Below the pieces are notes generated by a model. The model made no database searches, had not been told where the DNA came from, and saw only the letters and a program-made list of their open reading frames with translations. Source: an uncultured Eubacteriales bacterium (GTDB taxonomy: Bacteria > Bacillota > Clostridia > Oscillospirales > Acutalibacteraceae). From it: a stretch of 64,000 bases of DNA. Shown piece after piece: positions 36,074 to 42,874 of the stretch. Both the position numbers and the translations under genes were made by a program. The stretch's first letter is position 1; each line of letters starts with the position of its first letter. Location of the stretch: the NCBI GenBank assembly GCA_934394855.1, contig CAKRRH010000001.1, positions 1 to 64,000 on the forward strand, in the 5' to 3' direction.

Positions 36074-36104
36074 GACAAAAGGGACGATTTTTTCGTCCCT
36101 TTTG
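36074..36104 (-). terminator. Rho-independent terminator after rplS
   Basis: A 12-bp stem (36076-36087 with 36093-36104) with a T loop on the plus strand. On the minus strand it follows rplS and leads into TCTTTTC. The A-rich opposite flank could also make it act in the other direction. Confidence 0.8.
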
Positions 36105-36125
36105 AAAATTTTATTGTTTTGTAAA

Positions 36126-36470
36126 TTATTTAAGCTTCTGTTTAAGCTTAGCTGCTTTACCGACACGATCACGGAGATAATAGAGCTTGCTTCTGCGAGC
36201 TTTACCGAGTGAAAGAACTTCGATTTTAGCAACATTCGGTGAATGGATCGGGAATACACGCTCGACACCAACGCCGTATGCAATTCTGCGAACGGTGATT
36301 GTTTCAGCGATTCCGCTGTTGTTCTTAGCAATTACAGTACCTTCATAGGTCTGAATTCTTTCCTTTTCACCCTCACGGATCTTAACGTGAACCTTAACGG
36401 TAGCACCGACCGGAATCACCGGAAGATCTGTTTTGAGCTGGTTTGCAACCAAATCCTTGAGTACGTCCAT
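36126..36470 (-). CDS. rplS: Large ribosomal subunit protein bL19
   Basis: Structural protein at the 30S-50S interface of the ribosome. 114 residues, the family length. VRIREGEKERIQTYEG-like block (here VKIREGEKERIQ), RRIAYGVGVERVFPIHSPNV and ARRSKLYYLRDRVGKAA are diagnostic. It has a perfect AAGGAGG site and a long untranslated leader with likely structure. trmD and rimM, usual upstream neighbours, are absent; a plus-strand gene lies there instead. Confidence 0.98.
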   Translation of the reverse strand: MDVLKDLVANQLKTDLPVIPVGATVKVHVKIREGEKERIQTYEGTVIAKNNSGIAETITVRRIAYGVGVERVFPIHSPNVAKIEVLSLGKARRSKLYYLRDRVGKAAKLKQKLK

Positions 36471-36657
36471 TTTAATTTGTCCTCCTTAAAATATTCTTCA
36501 GACATTCATACCGCAAAGCAACGCGCAGAGGACTGTCCGCTTCAATGTTACTGAGATTTTTCATCTCAAATTCGCATTGATCCCTGCCGGTTTTAAGGAA
36601 ATCCGGTGAAATCTTAATGCATATAAAACGCTTTTGGGCACAATTACCCACAAAAGC
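36471..36657 (-). ncRNA. Structured 5' leader of rplS (possible autogenous control)
   Basis: About 187 untranslated bases lie between the likely transcription start and the rplS ATG. On the minus strand they hold a hairpin GCTTTTG...CAAAAGC at the 5' end, a CCGG-bounded stem, and a nested element in which CAATG and CATTG enclose GAGAT-loop-ATCTC. Leaders with such branched stems regulate ribosomal protein genes in Firmicutes, and an L19 leader is known in Bacillus. I cannot confirm a match to that RNA family. The rest of the gap up to 36811 holds the two divergent promoters. Confidence 0.5.
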
Positions 36658-36663
36658 CTATAT

Positions 36664-36692
36664 ATAATACCACATATTTACCCAAATTGCAA
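36664..36692 (-). promoter_or_regulatory. Promoter of rplS
   Basis: Minus-strand TTGCAA (36687-36692) and TATTAT (36664-36669), 17-base spacer. Transcription would start near 36657. Confidence 0.6.
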
Positions 36693-36750
36693 GCATTATT
36701 TTAACAAAAATTCGATTTTTTTGAGATTCACGCAATTTAATATGGCAATT

Positions 36751-36779
36751 TTGCACTCTGTATGTTAAAATAACATAAA
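36751..36779 (+). promoter_or_regulatory. Candidate dusB promoter with a palindromic operator
   Basis: TTGCAC (36751-36756) and CATAAA (36774-36779), 17-base spacer. A 7-bp-arm palindrome TATGTTA-AAA-TAACATA fills 36761-36777, across the spacer and -10. A repressor could sit there. Confidence 0.4.
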
Positions 36780-36810
36780 ATGATTTAAAAAACAAGGGAT
36801 TTTTTACTCA

Positions 36811-37779
36811 ATGAACATTAAATCACTGAAAATCGGCGGTCATGCGGCGCTTGCCCCGATGGCAGGAGTTGCCGACCGTGCGATGAGAGAGCTTTGCATG
36901 GGCTATGGCGCGGGCTATTGCGTCGGTGAGCTGACCTCGGCAAAAGGCGTTTCGCTTAACGACAAAAAATCGGAATTATTGCTGTCGGTGTCCGATAATG
37001 AAAGACCGATGGCGTCGCAGATTTTCGGTTCGGACCCGAAAACAATGGCTACAGCGGCACAAAAGGCAATGGATTTTTACCCCGATTTTATTGATATTAA
37101 CATGGGCTGTCCTGCACCGAAGGTCGCAAAATCAGGTGGCGGCAGTGCAATGATGGAAACACCGGAGCTGGCGGCGGAGGTTGTGAATGCGGTTGTAAAC
37201 GCAGTAGATGTGCCTGTCACCGTGAAAATGAGAGCAGGAATTGACGACGAACACATAAATGCCGTTGAGCTTGCAAAATTGTGCGAATCGGCAGGTGCCG
37301 CTGCAATCACGGTGCACGGCCGCACACGAAAACAGATGTATGCGCCGCCCGTTAATCTTGACATAATCAAGCAGGTAAAGCAGGCGGTCAACATTCCGGT
37401 GATCGGCAACGGAGACATTCGTTCATGCCAAGACGCGGCGCTCATGTACGAAAAAACCGGCTGCGATTATATAATGGTCGGCAGAGCGGCTTGCGGTGCG
37501 CCGTGGATTTTTCAGCAAATAAACGCATATCTTGACGAAACGAGATATATTCCCGATCCTCCCCTGTCGGTTCGACTGCTCACTTTGCAAAAGCAGGTCA
37601 AGATGATGGTCGAATATAAAGGTGAGCGTGTTGCGATGAGAGAAGCAAGAAAGCACGCCGCATATTATATGAGAGGACTCAGAGGTGCGGCGTCATTCCG
37701 ACAGGATTGCTCGTCGCTTACCGTCTATGACGATTTGCTAAGACTTTGCGAAAATGTATACAAAAACGCAATAGAATAA
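36811..37779 (+). CDS. dusB: tRNA-dihydrouridine synthase (DusB type)
   Basis: FMN enzyme reducing uridine to dihydrouridine in the tRNA D-loop region. 322 residues. N-terminal TIM-barrel blocks: APMAGVADRAMRELC, then QIFGSDPKTMA, DINMGCPAPKVAKSGGGSAMM (catalytic Cys in GCPAP), VKMRAGID, and TVHGRTRKQMY; VIGNGDIRSCQDA and YIMVGRAACGAPWIF bind FMN. The helical tRNA-binding domain closes the protein. ATG 36811 has only a distant AAGGGA site. In many Firmicutes dusB pairs with lysS or greA; here it stands alone. Confidence 0.94.
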   Translation: MNIKSLKIGGHAALAPMAGVADRAMRELCMGYGAGYCVGELTSAKGVSLNDKKSELLLSVSDNERPMASQIFGSDPKTMATAAQKAMDFYPDFIDINMGCPAPKVAKSGGGSAMMETPELAAEVVNAVVNAVDVPVTVKMRAGIDDEHINAVELAKLCESAGAAAITVHGRTRKQMYAPPVNLDIIKQVKQAVNIPVIGNGDIRSCQDAALMYEKTGCDYIMVGRAACGAPWIFQQINAYLDETRYIPDPPLSVRLLTLQKQVKMMVEYKGERVAMREARKHAAYYMRGLRGAASFRQDCSSLTVYDDLLRLCENVYKNAIE

Positions 37780-37834
37780 GGCTTGAAACAGGTATTCATA
37801 CGCATAAATTACAGTTTTTTATATTCCCACACAC

Positions 37835-37865
37835 AAAAAACGGTCATCAGGTGATGACCGTTTTT
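37835..37865. terminator. Bidirectional terminator between dusB and kdgK
   Basis: CGGTCATCA (37841-37849) pairs with TGATGACCG (37852-37860), with an A run on one side and T run on the other, so it ends both the plus-strand dusB and the minus-strand eda-kdgK transcripts. Confidence 0.92.
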
Positions 37866-37887
37866 ATTTATGCATTTAGCTTTTATT

Positions 37888-38910
37888 TTATCTTTGAACT
37901 CTGCCTGAGCCGTCGCCTGTTGCAAGCTTTTCGACCTCGTCAACGGTGACCATGTTGAAATCGCCCTCAACCGAATGTTTAAGACAGCTTGCCGCAACCG
38001 CAAACTCAATGCTTTCCTGCGGAGCATAGCCCTTTAACTGCGAATAGATGAGTCCTGCACCAAAGCTGTCGCCGCCGCCGACTCTGTCAACAATGTGAAC
38101 ATGATAGGTCTTGCTGAAATAATAATCCGAGCCGTCATATAACATTGCCGCCCAATCGTTGTCATTTGCCGAGATTGAAGTTCTGAGCGTGATTGCAACC
38201 TTCTCAAAACCGAATCTGTCAGCCAACTGCTTTGCAACCTCTTTATATCCGTCATAATTGACCTTGCCGCTTGTAACATCTGTATTAGCCGCTTTGATTC
38301 CGAATACATCCGACGCGTCTTCTTCGTTTGCAATGCAAACATCGACATATTTCATCAGCCCGTCCATCACCTTGCCGGCTTTCTCACAGCTCCAGAGCTT
38401 TTTGCGATAGTTAAGGTCACAGCTGACCTTTACGCCGTGTGCCTTTGCACTTTTGAGCGCCTCAAGGCAAATGTCCGCAACATTGTCGCCGAGTGCGGGT
38501 GTGATGCCTGTGAAATGAAACCAATCAACGCCCTCGAAGATTTCGTCCCAGCAAAAATCGGACTTGTCAGCCAAAGCAACAGCCGAATTTGCACGGTCAT
38601 AGATTACCTTCGAAGCACGCTGTGAAGCGCCTTTTTCGCAGAAGTATATTCCGACTCTGTCTCCGCCTCTTGTTATTTTTGATGTATCAACGCCAAAACG
38701 ACGAAGCGAATTGACAGCCGCCTGACCGATGTCGTGAGTCGGCAATTTTGTGACGAACGCTGCGTCCTCGCCGAAGTTTGCAAGCGATACTGCAACATTA
38801 GCTTCACCGCCGCCGAATGTTGCGCCGTAGCTTTCCGCCTGTAAAAAGCGATAGTAACCGTCGGGCGCAAGTCTTAACATGATTTCACCGAATGTAACTA
38901 TTTTTGACAT
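37888..38910 (-). CDS. kdgK: 2-keto-3-deoxygluconate kinase (PfkB family)
   Basis: Phosphorylates 2-keto-3-deoxygluconate to KDPG, the substrate of the aldolase encoded just upstream. 340 residues from ATG 38910 (MSKIVTFGEIMLRL), after AAAAGGAGAA. PfkB signatures: the N-terminal GGGEANVAVSLANFG, and the C-terminal VDRVGGGDSFGAGLIYS with the catalytic Asp. A DLNYRKKLW segment is typical of KDG kinases. The pairing with eda supports KDG rather than fructose or ribose as substrate. Confidence 0.92.
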   Translation of the reverse strand: MSKIVTFGEIMLRLAPDGYYRFLQAESYGATFGGGEANVAVSLANFGEDAAFVTKLPTHDIGQAAVNSLRRFGVDTSKITRGGDRVGIYFCEKGASQRASKVIYDRANSAVALADKSDFCWDEIFEGVDWFHFTGITPALGDNVADICLEALKSAKAHGVKVSCDLNYRKKLWSCEKAGKVMDGLMKYVDVCIANEEDASDVFGIKAANTDVTSGKVNYDGYKEVAKQLADRFGFEKVAITLRTSISANDNDWAAMLYDGSDYYFSKTYHVHIVDRVGGGDSFGAGLIYSQLKGYAPQESIEFAVAASCLKHSVEGDFNMVTVDEVEKLATGDGSGRVQR

Positions 38911-39016
38911 GATTCTAATTTCTCCTTTTTTCATTTATGCTGTTTTCATAGCAACATAATTCATATAAATATCGACTCCAAAAATGTCGAATTTTCCAAA
39001 AATAAAACTATATAAC

Positions 39017-39979
39017 TTAATTCTTCAAAAGATGGACTCTGAATCCGCCGAAGTCATCGGCAAGATAGATCAAGCGAACATTGCCCTTTTCATCGAGCTT
39101 CTTTGAGTCCTCGTCAAATTTAACGCCCATTGCTTTCAAATATCTTACCGCACGGTTTATGTAATTAGTGCCGATTGCGATATGACCCATTTCGCCGTAG
39201 CCCTTTGACTTCATTATTTCAAACTCGTTGCCTGCGAAAATGCTTGCCGATTTTTCGTCAAGTGCAAATCCGAAAATGCTTGCGAACATTTTTGCCACGC
39301 TCATTGCCTTTTCTTCATTTTCGCAGTTGATTCCGATATGTTTAAGACTGAATCCGAGCATTTCCTTGACTGCCTCACGGGTCAGTCGCTCGATTCCCTC
39401 AAAGTCGCCTGCATTTATCATGTCGCCGCTGACCATCCAACTGCCGCCGCAAGCGATTATCTTATCAAAGTCAAGATATTGCTTCAGGTTCTTTGCGTTG
39501 ATTCCGCCTGTCGGCATAAATTTGAGTCCGACATACGGTGCGCTCATTGCCTTGATCATTTTAAGCCCGCCTGCCGCTTCTGCCGGGAAGAACTTGACAA
39601 CATCAAGGCCGAGTGACAGTGCCGTTTCAACATCGCTCGGATTTGACACACCCGGTGTGATCGGATAGCCTTTTTCAAGACAATATTTTACGATTTCGGG
39701 ATTAAGTCCCGGGCTGACAAGAAATTTTGCTCCTGCCGCCATTGCGTCGTCTGCCTGCTGCTTTGTGAGTACTGTGCCGGCACCGACCAACATCTGCGGA
39801 AAGCGATTTGAGATAAGCTTGATTGCCTCTTTCGCCGCAGCGGTTCTGAAAGTGATCTCGGCACATGGCAAACCGCCTTTAATCAGCGCATTTGCAAGCT
39901 CGATCGCATCGTCCGCACGGTCGATTTTGACAACCGGCACAATGCCGATGTCGCTAACCTGTTTTAAAACGTCAAACAT
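39017..39979 (-). CDS. eda: KDPG/KHG aldolase fused to a VOC-like domain
   Basis: Aldolase that splits 2-keto-3-deoxy-6-phosphogluconate into pyruvate and glyceraldehyde 3-phosphate. Residues 1-208 form the class I aldolase barrel: PVVKIDRADDA, AEITFRTAAAKEAI (catalytic Glu), GAGTVLTKQQ, SPGLNPEIV, and VVKFFPAEAAGG (Schiff-base Lys). About 110 further residues resemble a glyoxalase/VOC fold (LKHIGINCENEEKAM ... FEIMKSKGYGEMGHIAIGT ... VRLIYLADDFGGFRVHLL), well beyond the usual ~210-residue length. The extra domain has a His near its start but I cannot assign metal ligands. Followed by kdgK, a clear sugar-acid operon. Confidence 0.9.
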   Translation of the reverse strand: MFDVLKQVSDIGIVPVVKIDRADDAIELANALIKGGLPCAEITFRTAAAKEAIKLISNRFPQMLVGAGTVLTKQQADDAMAAGAKFLVSPGLNPEIVKYCLEKGYPITPGVSNPSDVETALSLGLDVVKFFPAEAAGGLKMIKAMSAPYVGLKFMPTGGINAKNLKQYLDFDKIIACGGSWMVSGDMINAGDFEGIERLTREAVKEMLGFSLKHIGINCENEEKAMSVAKMFASIFGFALDEKSASIFAGNEFEIMKSKGYGEMGHIAIGTNYINRAVRYLKAMGVKFDEDSKKLDEKGNVRLIYLADDFGGFRVHLLKN

Positions 39980-40005
39980 AGAAATAAAAGCCCCCTATAT
40001 CATTT

Positions 40006-40073
40006 TGCATAAATGCATATTTATTTTACAGCTTTACAAAGCAAAGGTCAATAGAAAACAGTGCATTTTGCAC
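40006..40073 (-). promoter_or_regulatory. eda-kdgK promoter with two palindromic operator-like sites
   Basis: Minus-strand TTGACC (40046-40051) and TAAAAT (40023-40028) with a 17-base spacer. A TGCATAAATGCA palindrome (40006-40017) lies just downstream of the start and a related GTGCATTTTGCAC palindrome (40061-40073) just upstream of -35. Centres are about 55 bases apart. The pair looks like repressor sites controlling sugar-acid catabolism. Confidence 0.7.
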
Positions 40074-40077
40074 AAAT

Positions 40078-40112
40078 AAAAACAAAACCGGAGGGCGAAA
40101 CTGCCTTCCGGT
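40078..40112 (-). terminator. Rho-independent terminator after secG
   Basis: ACCGGAGGGC (40087-40096) pairs with GCCTTCCGGT (40103-40112) apart from one G-T position. On the minus strand the stem is followed by TTTTGTTTTT. It separates secG from the eda promoter. Confidence 0.85.
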
Positions 40113-40131
40113 AAAATAAATCGTATTTATT

Positions 40132-40383
40132 TTATTTAAGTACAAAGTTCAAGATGTTTGCAACGAGGACGAGAACGAAGAAAACAACGATGATCCATTT
40201 TGTCCAGCGTTCCAAAATTGCTTCGGCAGCCTTTGCTTTGCCTTTTGACAGAAATGTATCGGCACCGCCCGAAATGACGCCCGAAATGCCTTTTCTTCTG
40301 CCCTCCTGGAGCAAAATTACCGCAATTATAAGAAGCGATGCAATAACAAGCAATGCGCCTAAAATGTAATCCCAAACATTCAT
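40132..40383 (-). CDS. secG: Preprotein translocase subunit SecG
   Basis: Small membrane subunit of the SecYEG channel. 83 residues from ATG 40383 (MNVWDYILGALLV), 10 bases after AGGAGG. Two hydrophobic helices (about 5-22 and 62-80) flank the conserved VILLQEGRRKGISGVISGGADTF-type loop (seen here as LLQEGRRKGISG then GGADTFLSKGKAKA). In many Clostridia secG precedes rnr-smpB; here eda-kdgK follows. Confidence 0.93.
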   Translation of the reverse strand: MNVWDYILGALLVIASLLIIAVILLQEGRRKGISGVISGGADTFLSKGKAKAAEAILERWTKWIIVVFFVLVLVANILNFVLK

Positions 40384-40510
40384 TAAAGAGTGACCTCCTA
40401 AAATAATCATAATCAAGCAAATAACATGATAACACAAATTTTAGAAAAATACAAGCATTTTTTTATATTTTTCGAATAATTCTTTACTCAAAACATAAAC
40501 TAATGACGGT

Positions 40511-40578
40511 AAAAGAAGAAATCATGTTGCGTTTGCTATGCTTTTACCCGCCGTTTACAGCATTTTGTCTGTAAGCGG
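40511..40578 (+). other. Plus-strand two-hairpin element with a T run; no gene on that strand
   Basis: GGTAAAAG (about 40514-40520) can pair with CTTTTACC (about 40542-40549), and GCCGTTTACAG with CTGTAAGCGGC forms a strong stem (about 40551-40580), followed by GCATTTTTTTATT on the plus strand. On the minus strand no T run follows. It may be a small plus-strand RNA with its own terminator, or a poor terminator for parC. No convincing promoter is seen. Confidence 0.35.
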
Positions 40579-40587
40579 CGCATTTTT

Positions 40588-42828
40588 TTATTTGAACGAA
40601 AGCTGTTCGCCCTCTTCGCCCGCTTCGGGCAATTTTCCTGCAGCAGGCAGATTTCTTGTTCGGTATCTGTGCGGATTTTCGAGCATTTCATCATTATAAA
40701 TCACGGCGTCAACCACTCTGTGTCCCTTGCGGATCGTCATTGCCGCAACGCCTTGTGTATTCTTTGTCGTTTTAGATGCGATCATTGCAGTATTGACAAG
40801 CAGCCGTCTGCCGTTTGAAGATGTGAGCAAAAGCTCTGCGTCTTCATGAATATAGAACGCCTTGCAAAGCGGTGATTTATCGGAATATGCCGAAATCAGC
40901 TTTTTGCGGTTGGTTTTCGTTTCATATGCCTTCATGTCAACCTTAGCGATCTTTCCGTTTTGGAAAACGAAAATCATATAGCCCGAATAATCCTTTGTAA
41001 CCGCCATATATGCCGCATTTTCGTCATTATCAAAGCCGAGCTTTGAGGGTACATAATCGCCTAAAACGCTTGCTTTTGAATCGTCAAACTCACTGCCCTT
41101 TGATTTATATACCTGACTTTTATCGCTGAAGAACAGAAGATGGTCGTTGCTTTCGCCCTCAACCGTCTGAACGATCTCATCATCCTCTTTGAGCTTGTGT
41201 TCGCCGCTCATTCTGAGTGAGAGCGGTGTGATTTTCTTGAAATATCCGCCCTTTGAGAAGAAATATGTTACAGGATAAGCCGGCGCTTCTTCGACAATGT
41301 CGATGTCCTGCTCATCATCAATATACATGATTTTTGTGCGGCGCTCCTGACCGTATTTTTTAGAGATTGCTTTAAGCTCGGTGACAATGATGTTCTTGAG
41401 CTTTGCTTCGCTTTTCAGCGTTGCTTCGATCTCCTCGATCTGTTCGGCAAGCTTTGAAATTTCATCTGTGCGTTTTAAGATATATTCACGGTTTAAGTGA
41501 CGAAGCTTAATCTCCGCAACATATTCCGCCTGTGTTTCGTCAATCGAAAATCCGATCATGAGGTTCGGCACAACATCCGACTCCTCTTCGGTTTCACGAA
41601 TGATTTTGATTGCCTTGTCAATGTCGAGCAATATTTTTTCAAGACCCTTTAACAAATGCATTTTTTCCTTGCATTTATTGAGGTTGAAATATAGCTTGCG
41701 TTTGATACATTCTTTTCTGAATGCGACCCATTCGGACAAAATCTCACGAACGCCCATTACTCTCGGCGAGCCTGCGATCAATATGTTAAAGTTACAGCTG
41801 AAGGTATCCTGCAATGTTGTCATTTTGAACAGCTTTAACATCAGCTTGTCGGGGTCAACGCCTCGTTTTAAATCAATTGTGATTTTAAGACCCTCAAGAC
41901 CCGTTTCATCACGAATATCGTTTACTTCCGTGACCTTTTTCGCCTTGGCAAGCTCGATCACCTTTTCGATGATTGCTTCGCTTGTGGTCGTCGGCGGTAT
42001 CTCTGTGATATCAATGCAGTTAGCGGACTTGTCATATTCATACTTCGCACGGATTTTAAAGCCGCCCTTGCCTGTTTGATAGATTTTCTCAATTGCCTCT
42101 CTGTCATAGACAATATATCCGCCGCCGGGAAAATCGGGTGCTGTGAGCGTGTCGGTCAAAACGCAGTTTTCGTCATAGAGATATGCAATCGTCGTGTCGC
42201 ATATTTCGCTCAGATTAAACGGACAAACCGAGCTTGCCATTCCGACCGCAATGCCGGTGTTGGCGTTTACAAGCACACTCGGAAATGTTACCGGCAAAAG
42301 GGTCGGCTCCTTTTTCGTTGCGTCATAGTTATCTACAAAATCAACCGTGTCGCAATCAATGTCCTTAAAAAGCTCCGCCGCAATCGGCTCCAATTTCGCT
42401 TCCGTATAACGAGCCGCGGCGCACTGCATATCACGGGAATATGCCTTGCCGAAGCTTCCCTTTGAAAGCACATATGGGTGCAAAAGCGCCTCATAGCCGC
42501 GGGACAATCGAACCATTGTATCATAGATCGCCGCGTCGCCGTGAGGATTTAACTGCATTGTCTGTCCGACGATATTCGCAGACTTGATTGTCTGGGAATT
42601 AAGCAGTCCCATGTTATACATTGTATAAAGCAGTTTGCGGTGCGACGGTTTGAAGCCGTCGATTTCGGGAATTGCACGGGACACGATTACGCTCATTGCA
42701 TAGGGCATATAGTTAGTTTCGAGCGTTTCGGTGATCGGCTGCCTGACAACAGTTCCCGCACCTGCGATATATGCGTTTACTTCTTCGGGAGATAATATTT
42801 GCTTTTTTGTTTCTTTCTTTTTAGCCAA
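40588..42828 (-). CDS. Divergent type IIA topoisomerase, A subunit (ParC/GyrA-like)
   Basis: Breakage-reunion subunit of a type II topoisomerase. Start TTG 42828 (MAKKKETKKQ) is 9 bases after AAAGGA; the TTG two codons earlier is too close. 746 residues. Catalytic Tyr is in AARYTEAKL (about 141). The N-terminal part reads SRAIPEIDGFKPSHRKLLYTMYNMG where gyrase has RALPDVRDGLKPVHRRILY, and the quinolone region is NPHGDAAIYDT, with Ala at the Ser83 position. The C terminus is a beta-pinwheel-like region without a GyrA box, so topo IV-like rather than gyrase. It follows its B subunit by 46 bases. Confidence 0.9.
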   Translation of the reverse strand: MAKKKETKKQILSPEEVNAYIAGAGTVVRQPITETLETNYMPYAMSVIVSRAIPEIDGFKPSHRKLLYTMYNMGLLNSQTIKSANIVGQTMQLNPHGDAAIYDTMVRLSRGYEALLHPYVLSKGSFGKAYSRDMQCAAARYTEAKLEPIAAELFKDIDCDTVDFVDNYDATKKEPTLLPVTFPSVLVNANTGIAVGMASSVCPFNLSEICDTTIAYLYDENCVLTDTLTAPDFPGGGYIVYDREAIEKIYQTGKGGFKIRAKYEYDKSANCIDITEIPPTTTSEAIIEKVIELAKAKKVTEVNDIRDETGLEGLKITIDLKRGVDPDKLMLKLFKMTTLQDTFSCNFNILIAGSPRVMGVREILSEWVAFRKECIKRKLYFNLNKCKEKMHLLKGLEKILLDIDKAIKIIRETEEESDVVPNLMIGFSIDETQAEYVAEIKLRHLNREYILKRTDEISKLAEQIEEIEATLKSEAKLKNIIVTELKAISKKYGQERRTKIMYIDDEQDIDIVEEAPAYPVTYFFSKGGYFKKITPLSLRMSGEHKLKEDDEIVQTVEGESNDHLLFFSDKSQVYKSKGSEFDDSKASVLGDYVPSKLGFDNDENAAYMAVTKDYSGYMIFVFQNGKIAKVDMKAYETKTNRKKLISAYSDKSPLCKAFYIHEDAELLLTSSNGRRLLVNTAMIASKTTKNTQGVAAMTIRKGHRVVDAVIYNDEMLENPHRYRTRNLPAAGKLPEAGEEGEQLSFK

Positions 42829-42874
42829 AAACAATCATCCTTTTATCGTATTGAATCATTCGTAAATCAGATAA

